In this document: piece by piece, positions 1-4,801 of the stretch
How the letters are laid out: each line of letters opens with the position of its first letter
How positions within the stretch are numbered: position 1 is the first letter of the stretch
Origin: Actinomycetes bacterium
GTDB taxonomy: Bacteria; Actinomycetota; Acidimicrobiia; Acidimicrobiales; JAKAOS01
Assembly (NCBI GenBank): GCA_021790615.1
Contig: JAJYGW010000103.1
Span: forward strand, 1 to 5,716
Length of the DNA stretch: 5,716 nt
Direction: 5' to 3'
Position numbers and translations under genes: made by a program
The notes under the pieces: generated by a model
The model's database searches: none
Told to the model about the DNA's origin: nothing
Seen by the model: the letters and a program-made list of their open reading frames with translations, nothing else

Positions 1-20
1 GTAAGCGCAGCGAAAGACGA

Positions 21-51
21 CGTTGCGGTTGGAGCGCAGGCGCACGCAACG
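21..51. repeat. Short inverted repeat upstream of tnpB
   Basis: CGTTGCG at 21-27 is the exact reverse complement of CGCAACG at 45-51, separated by 17 bases. It lies 33 bases before the tnpB start, where the left-end hairpin of an IS200/IS605-type element could sit. The family is known for subterminal hairpins, but the pairing here is short and may be chance in GC-rich DNA. Nothing else in 1-84 is clearly recognisable: there is no good Shine-Dalgarno sequence before the GTG, and TAGATA at 56-61 is only a weak -10 candidate. Confidence 0.35.
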
Positions 52-84
52 AGGATAGATACACCCTGTTCGTATGCTCGCCTC

Positions 85-1302
85 GTGGCTCGCGCCAAGA
101 CCGTCCGCTACAGCTACCGGCTCCGGGCATCACCCGCCCAGGAGCGAGCGCTCCTCGCCGAGTGGGACGGCGTCCGCTTCGTCTGGAACCGCTGCGTCGA
201 GGCGTCGAAGGCGGCCTACGCCGCCTCGAGCACTGAGCACAAGGTGACCTGTGGCCCGGCCGAGCTCGACAAGATGCTGACGAGCTGGCGAGCTGACCTC
301 GACTGGCTGAGCGCTGGGTCATCGGTCCCCCAACAGCAGGTGGTCCGGGACTTCGGCCGGGCCAGAGCCAAGGCGCTGAAGGACGTGAAGGACCACCTCC
401 CGGTGCGCCAGCGGCGGGGGATGCCTCGGTTCAGGTCCCGTCACCGCTCGGCCCCGTCGCTCCAGTACACGACGAACGGCTTCTCGCTGAAGGAGGATCC
501 GGAGACCGGCCGGCTGCGGCTCCATCTTGCCGGTGGGATCGTCGTCCGCCCGGTGTGGTCGAGGCCGCTGCCGAGCCATCCCTCCTCGGTCCGGGTCTAT
601 CGCGACGCAGTCGGGGACTGGTTCTGCTCCTTCGTCGTCATGGCCGCACAGGAGCCGCTCCCTGCGGTCGATCGGGTCATCGGCATCGACTGGGGGGTGT
701 CGGTCATCGCGACGACGACCGACGACGACCACGACCTCGCCCACCCGCAGCGACGCAGGTCCGCCGAGGCGAGGCTCGCCCGCTACCAACAGATGATGGC
801 AAGGCGCAATCCACAGAAGGGCAAGCCCTCATCCAAGGGCTACCAGGAGGCAAAACGCCAGGTGGCGAAGCTCCACCGTCAGGTGGCCCGCCAGCGAAGC
901 GATGGCTCGTACAAGTGGGCGAAGGGCGTCGTCGTCGACTTCGACCAGATCGCCGCCGAGGACTTCCGCCCCAAGTTCCTCGCGAGGTCGACGATGGCGA
1001 AGAAGGCGACCGACGCAGCCATCGGAGCGTGCAAGCAATCGCTCGTCCACATGGCCGACAAGCACGGTCGCGACCTTCGCCTCGTCGATCCTTCCTACAC
1101 GACGATGGATTGCTCGAAGTGCGGTGCGAGAGCCAAGCACCGCCTGGACCTCTCGGAACGGACCTATGCCTGCGACGCCTGCGGCGCGGTGCTGCCGAGG
1201 GACAAGAACTCAGCGGCCGTCATGGTCGTCAGGGCCGGTTTCGTCCCTGCTGGTGCTGAGGGCGCAAGACCAGAGCCGGAGCTTCCGGTTCTGGCTGCCT
1301 GA
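85..1302 (+). CDS. tnpB: RNA-guided endonuclease TnpB (OrfB, IS200/IS605 family)
   Basis: This 405-residue protein has the usual length and order of TnpB, the transposon-encoded RNA-guided nuclease ancestral to Cas12. The N-terminal part (about 5-45, RLRASPAQE...WNRCVEA) matches the OrfB helix-turn-helix/WED start. RuvC-I is GIDWG with Asp202, RuvC-II is AAEDF with Glu292, and RuvC-III is RDKNSAA with Asp373. A zinc finger sits between the last two: Cys343/Cys346 and Cys363/Cys366. All three acidic catalytic residues and the four cysteines are present, so the nuclease looks active. In the family, TnpB uses a guide RNA from the right end to cut DNA next to a short TAM and so retain the element. 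The start is GTG; the ATG at 74 is in another frame. The gene is convergent with int and its last 74 bases overlap the int frame. It could alternatively be a TnpB domesticated for another role, but the adjacent right end argues for a mobile copy. Confidence 0.93.
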   Translation: MARAKTVRYSYRLRASPAQERALLAEWDGVRFVWNRCVEASKAAYAASSTEHKVTCGPAELDKMLTSWRADLDWLSAGSSVPQQQVVRDFGRARAKALKDVKDHLPVRQRRGMPRFRSRHRSAPSLQYTTNGFSLKEDPETGRLRLHLAGGIVVRPVWSRPLPSHPSSVRVYRDAVGDWFCSFVVMAAQEPLPAVDRVIGIDWGVSVIATTTDDDHDLAHPQRRRSAEARLARYQQMMARRNPQKGKPSSKGYQEAKRQVAKLHRQVARQRSDGSYKWAKGVVVDFDQIAAEDFRPKFLARSTMAKKATDAAIGACKQSLVHMADKHGRDLRLVDPSYTTMDCSKCGARAKHRLDLSERTYACDACGAVLPRDKNSAAVMVVRAGFVPAGAEGARPEPELPVLAA

Positions 1303-2476
1303 GCCAGGAATCCCCCGGCTTCAGCCGTGGGGAGGATTCAAGTCGGAGCTGGATCACCGGAGCCGACTCGCCGCGCAAGAACGCCATGACGGTCTCGCGG
1401 TGGTCTGCCGCGAGCAGGTGGCCGTAGGTGTGCTCGCAGACGCCGACGGAGTGCCCGAGCTGGCGGGCGACGACGTAGAGGGGCACCCCGGCAGACAGCC
1501 ATAGTGCCGCACAGGTATGCCGGAGCGCGTGCGGAGTCGGTGCCGGGGCGACGAGCCGGGCACGCTTGACGGCCGGTCGCCACACCCGTGTCCGCCAGTG
1601 ATCGGGTGTCATCGGACCTCCCTGCGAACCGGCGAACACGAGATCGTCCTTGCTCAACCCGCGTTCGTCGACGTGGCGGGCGAGCCGGTCGGCGATGTCG
1701 TCGATGAGCTGGACCGTACGTGCCCCACGAGCCGACTTCGGGGTGTGCAGCTCGCGGTATGCGCTGTTCTTGCTCACCCGCTTGGGCACGCCGACCGCGG
1801 TCCGGCGCACCAAGAGCTCTCGTGCACCGAGGTTGAGGTCGGATACCTGGAGGGCGGCAAGCTCCCCGATGCGCAGGCCCGTGGTGGCCGCCACGGGCAC
1901 GACGAGACGCCAGTGCTCGGGCATCGCTTCTTCGAGGCGGTCGAGCTCTTCGAGCGAGAGGAAGCGCCTCTCAGTCGGGCGCTCGCGGGGTCCTTTGACG
2001 TTGGAGGCGACGTTGCGGCCGATGAGGCCGTCGCTCATCGCGTCGGCGAGCAGCTTGTGGAGCAAGGTCATACAGCGCGTGACGGTCCCCGGCGCGAGCG
2101 TGTGCTCGAGGTCGCCGACCCATCGCTCGACGTCGGAGCGGACGAGGCGTCCCAGCTTGACCTCGCCGAACGCGGGCTCGATCTGGCAGCGCCAGATGGT
2201 CTCCTCACGGGCCCGGGTCGATGAGGTCACTCGCCGGGTCGCGCTCCACTTGTCGTACCAGCCGGCAAGCGTCGTCCGCGCGCCGGTCGGGTCGGCGCTC
2301 TCGCCGCGGCGGCGGTCCCTCAGGTGTTCGGCACGGGCCGCGTCTGCGGCCGCGAAGGTGTCGTACGCCTCGTAGTGGCGTTTGCGTGATGCGTCGTACC
2401 AGCTGATCTCGAAGGTGACCGTGCCCGTCGGCCACACCCGGCGCCGGATGCCCGGCGACGTGCGCCGGGGGCTCAC
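1229..2476 (-). CDS. int: Phage-type tyrosine integrase, C-terminus altered by TnpB element
   Basis: This 415-residue site-specific recombinase has three parts: an N-terminal arm-binding, AP2-like region (about 10-58), a SAM-like core-binding domain (about 68-160) and a catalytic domain (about 172-365). The whole active site is present: Arg202 in TGLRIGE, Lys247 in TPKSARG, His316 and Arg319 in PHALRH, His342 in LGHS, and the nucleophile Tyr351 in HTYGH. Such enzymes insert and excise prophages or integrative elements at att sites, with Xis controlling direction. The GTG start overlaps the xis stop (GTGA, 2473-2476), implying translational coupling. From about residue 379/380 onward (ESSPRLKPGDSWLRQ...) the frame is antisense to the TnpB right end and tnpB, giving about 36 foreign residues up to a TGA at 1229. 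The catalytic core is untouched, so activity may be preserved. Confidence 0.92.
   Translation of the reverse strand: MSPRRTSPGIRRRVWPTGTVTFEISWYDASRKRHYEAYDTFAAADAARAEHLRDRRRGESADPTGARTTLAGWYDKWSATRRVTSSTRAREETIWRCQIEPAFGEVKLGRLVRSDVERWVGDLEHTLAPGTVTRCMTLLHKLLADAMSDGLIGRNVASNVKGPRERPTERRFLSLEELDRLEEAMPEHWRLVVPVAATTGLRIGELAALQVSDLNLGARELLVRRTAVGVPKRVSKNSAYRELHTPKSARGARTVQLIDDIADRLARHVDERGLSKDDLVFAGSQGGPMTPDHWRTRVWRPAVKRARLVAPAPTPHALRHTCAALWLSAGVPLYVVARQLGHSVGVCEHTYGHLLAADHRETVMAFLRGESAPVIQLRLESSPRLKPGDSWLRQPEPEAPALVLRPQHQQGRNRP
1262..1357 (+). ncRNA. Predicted TnpB guide RNA (reRNA/omega RNA), 3' part
   Basis: Two stem-loops lie in tandem across the tnpB stop. The first, 1270-1294, pairs 1270-1280 with 1284-1294 (11 pairs, one of them G-U) around a 3-base loop. 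The second, 1309-1338, pairs AATC/GATT, CCCC/GGGG and GGC/GCC around TTCA, with small internal bulges. In characterised TnpB systems the guide RNA covers the 3' end of tnpB plus the right end, and the guide is the flanking sequence just beyond it. By that rule the guide here starts at about 1342 (GTCGGAGCTGGATCAC) and comes from the integrase gene. The 5' end of the RNA cannot be placed; 1262 is a minimum chosen to include the first hairpin. No experimental evidence is available. Confidence 0.6.
1309..1338 (+). repeat. Right-end hairpin of the TnpB element
   Basis: This is an imperfect palindrome with a CCCC/GGGG core, a GGC-TTCA-GCC apex and flanking AATC/GATT arms. It begins 6 bases after the tnpB stop codon and ends 3 bases before the proposed element border. 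Hairpins of this form (GAATCCCC...GGGGAGGATT-CAA) are characteristic of IS200/IS605/IS1341 right ends, where they are recognised by the Y1 transposase and form part of the TnpB guide RNA scaffold. It might also reduce transcription running into int from the left. Confidence 0.8.
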
Positions 2477-2709
2477 GCCGTCCGCCGATCACGGGCACGG
2501 GGCCTGCCGCCGCGGGGGCGGGGCTCGTGGCCTCGGACCGGCGCCGCCTCGCGCTCGAGCCACTCGTCGAGCCACTCGGGACGGAACCGGACGCTGCGGC
2601 CGACACGGACGAAGCGGATCCGGTGCTCTGAGGTCAGGCGGTAGACGAAGGACTTCGGCGCGTCGAGACGCTCGGCCACCTCGTCGACGGTCAACAGGTC
2701 GGTGCTCAT
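2473..2709 (-). CDS. xis: Excisionase-like small helix-turn-helix protein
   Basis: This 78-residue protein matches the excisionase/MerR-like HTH_17 family. The sequence LLTVDEVAERLDAPKSFVYRLTSEHRIRFVRVGRSVRFRPEWLDEWL (residues 5-51) contains the typical helix-turn-helix, the wing VGRSVRF and the final R-x-x-x-x-W-L-x-x-W. A basic Arg/Pro-rich tail follows (about 57-78). In this family the protein bends element DNA and directs integrase towards excision, and may also repress its own operon. The ATG at 2707-2709 is chosen because conserved sequence begins five residues later; the open frame continues upstream to 3015 but without family-like sequence and through the promoter region. AGGTC a few bases before the ATG is a modest ribosome binding site. 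Its TGA overlaps the int GTG by 4 bases. Without a functional test it could simply be a DNA-binding regulator of int. Confidence 0.82.
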   Translation of the reverse strand: MSTDLLTVDEVAERLDAPKSFVYRLTSEHRIRFVRVGRSVRFRPEWLDEWLEREAAPVRGHEPRPRGGRPRARDRRTA

Positions 2710-2746
2710 GGTCTGACCTATGCAGGGGCCTAGAGATCGGCTCCCT

Positions 2747-2781
2747 TTCGCCACCACCGATGGTGGCGCGATGGTGGCGAA
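2747..2781. promoter_or_regulatory. Candidate operator or Xis/Int arm sites before xis
   Basis: Three copies of the 8-mer TGGTGGCG lie 38 bases upstream of xis: one inverted (CGCCACCA, 2749-2756) and two direct (2761-2768 and 2772-2779). The two direct copies belong to a perfect tandem 11-mer, CGATGGTGGCG (2758-2768 and 2769-2779). The outermost arms make a perfect 10-bp inverted repeat (2747-2756 with 2772-2781). Spacing of 11-12 bases places the copies on the same face of the helix, as expected for cooperative binding. Position suggests autoregulation by Xis or recombination arm sites; this is inference. No clear -35/-10 pair for xis could be picked. Confidence 0.5.
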
Positions 2782-2793
2782 CGCAGAAGACCG

Positions 2794-2870
2794 CCGCCTG
2801 TGTAAGCCCTGAGCACCGCCTCTGAGCTGGGGCTTTACGGTGAGGCTCAGTGGGCTTGAACCACAGGCGG
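2794..2870. repeat. Long imperfect inverted repeat at element/sigma gene junction
   Basis: The arms pair in three blocks: CCGCCTGTG (2794-2802) with CACAGGCGG (2862-2870), AAGCCC (2804-2809) with GGGCTT (2852-2857), and TGAGC (2810-2814) with GCTCA (2845-2849). The blocks are separated by small bulges and the loop is about 30 bases. The right arm contains the start codon and first codons of the sigma factor gene. It could be a recombination site, an RNA hairpin covering the sigma factor start, or both. Its position at the inferred element boundary makes an att-related function plausible but unproven. Confidence 0.5.
2839..2845 (+). promoter_or_regulatory. Ribosome binding site of the sigma factor gene
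   Basis: GGTGAGG ends 4 bases before the GTG at 2850, a slightly short spacing. An in-frame TGA lies at 2841-2843, so no longer N-terminus is possible in this frame and GTG 2850 is the most upstream start. The site overlaps the right arm of the inverted repeat, so its accessibility may depend on RNA folding. Confidence 0.5.
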
Positions 2871-3800
2871 GAGCCCACCGGCTACTGCTACCGGATGCTC
2901 GGGTCCGGATTCGAGGCAGAGGACGCAGTCCAAGAGACTCTGGTGCGCGCGTGGCGGCATGCGGGCGACTTCGAAGGTCGTTCGAGTGTGCGGTCGTGGC
3001 TCTACAAGATCGCAACCAACGTCTGCATCGACATGAGCCGCCAGGTCCAGCGGCGCGCCCGGCCGATGGAGATGGGACCTTCCTCGCCTCCGGACGAGAC
3101 GATGCTGGGGCCGCCGCTGGGGGAAGCCGTCTGGGTCACGCCGATCGCCGACGACCGTGCCGGTGGTGCGTACGGCGACCCGGCGGAGCTCGCCGAGTAT
3201 CGCGAGTCGATCCGGCTGGCGTTCGTCACCGCGCTCCAGCACCTTCCGCCGCGCCAGCGCGCTGCGCTCATCCTCTGCGAGGTGCTGCGGTGGTCCGCGG
3301 CCGAGGCAGCCGAGCTGCTCGCCACGACGGTCGCGGCGGTCAACAGCGCGCTCCAGCGCGCACGTGCGACGCTGGCCGCGGCACCGGGGCCACCTCCGTT
3401 TGGGCCGCTGGACGAGGTGGAACCCGAGCTCCTCTCGCGCTACGTCGACGCCTTCGAGCGCTACGACATCGACGCGCTCGTCGGGTTGCTGCACGAAGAC
3501 GCCGTCCAGTCGATGCCCCCCTTCGCGCTGTGGCTCCAAGGCGCGGAGCACATCGGCGCATGGATGGTGCAGCCCGAGCCGAGCCACTGCCGTGGATCGC
3601 GGCTCGTCGCCACCTCGGCCAACGGGTGCCCGGCCTTCGGCCAGTACCGCGTCGACCCCGACGGCGGCTACGCGCCGTGGGCGCTGCAGGTGCTCGAGAT
3701 CTCTGGGGGGAAGATCGTGGAGATGGCGATCTTCCTCTCGTTCTTGGACCCCGAGCGGCTGTTCCCGGCGTTCGGGCTTCCGCTCCACCTGGATGCCTGA
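2850..3800 (+). CDS. ECF sigma factor with SnoaL-like C-terminal domain (SigG/SigX5 type)
   Basis: This 316-residue protein has sigma region 2 at about 2-70 (GYCYRMLGSGFEAEDAVQETLVRAWR, then SSVRSWLYKIATNVCID) and region 4 at about 122-175 (LQHLPPRQRAALILCEVLRWSAAEAAELLATTVAAVNSALQRARATL, with the HTH). A SnoaL/NTF2-like domain follows at about 192-312 (LLSRYVDAFERYDIDALVGLLHEDAV...FPAFGLP). This order matches mycobacterial SigG and the TIGR02960 SigX5 group, in which the C-terminal domain, rather than a separate anti-sigma factor, is thought to tune activity. Target promoters are unknown. Relatives have further residues before the conserved (E)P-x-RRE-L motif; here the protein begins MGLNHRRE, so roughly 8-20 N-terminal residues seem to be missing, coinciding with the proposed element junction. 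It may be weakened or only marginally shortened. The VOC gene follows on the same strand after 122 bases. Confidence 0.9.
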   Translation: MGLNHRREPTGYCYRMLGSGFEAEDAVQETLVRAWRHAGDFEGRSSVRSWLYKIATNVCIDMSRQVQRRARPMEMGPSSPPDETMLGPPLGEAVWVTPIADDRAGGAYGDPAELAEYRESIRLAFVTALQHLPPRQRAALILCEVLRWSAAEAAELLATTVAAVNSALQRARATLAAAPGPPPFGPLDEVEPELLSRYVDAFERYDIDALVGLLHEDAVQSMPPFALWLQGAEHIGAWMVQPEPSHCRGSRLVATSANGCPAFGQYRVDPDGGYAPWALQVLEISGGKIVEMAIFLSFLDPERLFPAFGLPLHLDA

Positions 3801-3884
3801 GCGGGCCGGGCAGGAGAGCCACCCTCGGATCTCGGCCGCGGGGCTGACAGGGGCGCGCCACGAGACCGACGCCGACCGTGACCA

Positions 3885-3910
3885 GGAAGAGACCGGGAAG
3901 AGACCGGGAA
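3885..3910 (+). repeat. 11-bp tandem repeat in the VOC gene leader
   Basis: GGAAGAGACCG occurs twice head to tail (3885-3895 and 3896-3906), followed by GGAA (3907-3910), immediately upstream of the ribosome binding site. The purine-rich repeat makes this leader unlike the rest of the window. It may be a slippage product or a regulator site. The remaining sigma-VOC gap (3801-3884) shows no clear promoter or terminator. Confidence 0.6.
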
Positions 3911-3916
3911 AAGGAG
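3911..3916 (+). promoter_or_regulatory. Ribosome binding site fixing the VOC start
   Basis: AAGGAG lies 6 bases before the ATG at 3923, an optimal distance. It decides the start in favour of ATG 3923 over the in-frame GTG at 3878, which would add 15 residues encoded by the tandem repeat and the ribosome binding site itself. Confidence 0.85.
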
Positions 3917-3922
3917 AGCACC

Positions 3923-4702
3923 ATGCCTATCCGAGACGCTCCTTCGAACGGCGCTCCTTGCTGGGCGGACCTCTGGACGTCCGACGTGGACGGCGCCCGC
4001 CGCTTCTACGGCGAGCTCTTCGGATGGGAGTCGAGCGATCCACAGCCCGAGTTCGGCGGCTACTTCGTCTTCTCCCGCGACGGCGTGCAGGTCGCGGGCG
4101 CGATGGGGGACATGGGTGAGATGAAGGCCAACAACCGCTGGAAGGTCTATTTCGCCACCGATGACGCCGATGCGGCGCTTGAGCGGGCATCGAAGGAGGG
4201 TGCGCAGGTCGTGGCGGGCCCGATGGCGGTCGCCGACCTCGGAGTGCAGGCGGTGCTCGTCGACCCGACCGGTGTCGACTTCGGAACCTGGCAGCCTGGA
4301 ACCTTCAACGGCTTCACCGTGCTCGACGAGCCTGGCACGCCCTGCTGGTTCGATCTGGCGACCCGAGATCACGACCGTGCGGTCGCCTTCTACCGCGCCG
4401 TGCTCGGTTGGGAGGTCGACCGGCAGGTGAAGAACGCACAGACGACCTACTCCCTGCTCCGCACGGCGGGCGGTGGGCGGCCCGTCGCCGGGATCGCGGA
4501 CGCGTCCGGGTACCTCCCGGAAGGCGTCGCGGGAAGCTGGACTGCGTACTGGCAGGTCGACGACGCGGCCGCCGCCGTCGCGACCGTCGAGCGGCTGGGC
4601 GGCTCGGTCCTCATGCCCGCGCAGGCCACGCCTTTCGGCACGGTGGCGGACGCCGCCGACCCGGCGGGTGCCCGGTTCAAGGTGCGTACCCCGCCGGCCT
4701 GA
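3923..4702 (+). CDS. Two-domain VOC (glyoxalase/bleomycin resistance fold) protein, Cfp30B-like
   Basis: This 259-residue protein has two vicinal-oxygen-chelate modules. The first spans about 10-125 (PCWADLWTSDVDGARRFYGELFGWE...VDPTGVDFGTWQP) and the second about 139-256 (TPCWFDLATRDHDRAVAFYRAVLGWEV...ADPAGARFKV). The paired 'xFYxxxxGWE' and 'xDPxGxxF' signatures are diagnostic of the fold. The layout matches the actinobacterial family annotated as glyoxalase/hydroxylase and the mycobacterial 27-kDa antigen Cfp30B. There is no signal peptide, so it is probably cytosolic. The classical His/Glu metal set of glyoxalase I is not obvious, so I do not claim lactoylglutathione lyase activity; substrate unknown. 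It lies downstream of the sigma factor on the same strand, so co-transcription or regulation by it is possible. Its TGA is also the first TGA of the 29-bp tandem repeat. Confidence 0.88.
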   Translation: MPIRDAPSNGAPCWADLWTSDVDGARRFYGELFGWESSDPQPEFGGYFVFSRDGVQVAGAMGDMGEMKANNRWKVYFATDDADAALERASKEGAQVVAGPMAVADLGVQAVLVDPTGVDFGTWQPGTFNGFTVLDEPGTPCWFDLATRDHDRAVAFYRAVLGWEVDRQVKNAQTTYSLLRTAGGGRPVAGIADASGYLPEGVAGSWTAYWQVDDAAAAVATVERLGGSVLMPAQATPFGTVADAADPAGARFKVRTPPA

Positions 4703-4796
4703 CGGGCGGAGCGTCACGGGGAAAGAGCTGACGGGCGGAGCGTCACGGGGAAAGAGCTGACGGGCGGAGCGTCACGGGGAAAGAGCTGACGGGCGG
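4699..4796. repeat. 29-bp tandem repeat, three copies plus partial fourth
   Basis: A 29-base unit starting CTGACGGGCGGAGCGTCACG and ending GGGAAAGAG occurs at 4699-4727, 4728-4756 and 4757-4785. A partial copy of its first 11 bases follows at 4786-4796. The copies are identical by eye. Each holds a small inverted repeat, TGACG-(7)-CGTCA (4700-4704 with 4712-4716 in the first copy). The array fills almost the whole gap between the convergent VOC and ku genes, and its first copy supplies the VOC stop codon. It may act as a bidirectional transcription barrier or be a simple VNTR-type expansion. Apart from it, 4797-4801 is the only non-coding sequence before the ku stop. Confidence 0.9.
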
Positions 4797-4801
4797 TCTT
4801 G

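Larger units (their letters stand above)
1..1342 (+). mobile_element. TnpB-only IS200/IS605 (IS1341-like) element
   Basis: The element contains one gene, tnpB, followed 5 bases after its stop by a right-end hairpin (1309-1338) and a terminal TTCAA(G) at 1337-1342. This arrangement is typical of IS200/IS605-family right ends. No tnpA-type Y1 transposase or serine recombinase is visible in the window, so the element would need a partner transposase in trans, or tnpA lies left of the window. The left end is not resolved; position 1 is only the window edge. The right boundary is supported because the integrase reading frame on the opposite strand runs smoothly up to about 1342 and then enters the hairpin. 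The element is therefore inserted at the 3' end of int. Confidence 0.7.
1343..2857 (-). mobile_element. Edge of an integrative element (xis-int module)
   Basis: A coupled excisionase-integrase pair is the signature of an actinobacterial prophage or integrative element. The right boundary is inferred to lie near 2790-2860 because beyond it are ordinary chromosomal genes and the first of these, a sigma factor, starts slightly inside its conserved domain. No structural, replication or transfer genes are visible, so the body of the element must lie left of the window or has been lost. Alternatively, the module is a stranded remnant and the att site lies on the int 3' side, now obscured by the TnpB insertion. 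The second att site was not seen. Confidence 0.45.

Noticed and set aside
1517..2375. Plus-strand open frames opposite int
   Set aside because: The minus strand encodes a complete tyrosine recombinase with all catalytic residues; these are its antisense shadows.
2851..2868. tRNA-like T-arm on the minus strand (GTGGTTCAAGCCCAC), as if int used a tRNA att site
   Set aside because: No acceptor, D or anticodon arms can be assembled on either side; the upstream part would be sigma factor coding sequence. The similarity is limited to one short arm.
2710..3015. N-terminal extension of the xis frame up to an ATG at 3015
   Set aside because: The extra residues show no family resemblance, run antisense to the sigma factor gene and would cover the repeat-rich control region. 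The ATG at 2707-2709 fits the excisionase family length.
3878..3922. Upstream GTG start for the VOC protein
   Set aside because: It would translate the tandem repeat and the AAGGAG site; the ATG at 3923 has optimal spacing to that site.
3340..4717. Long open frames on the minus strand opposite the sigma and VOC genes (including 3340-3924, 2847-3788 and 3668-4717)
   Set aside because: They have Arg/Pro/Gly-rich compositions typical of antisense shadows in GC-rich DNA and no recognisable domain.
4699..4796. Possible small CRISPR array (repeat about 29 bp)
   Set aside because: The copies are strictly head to tail with no unique spacers, and no cas genes are present.
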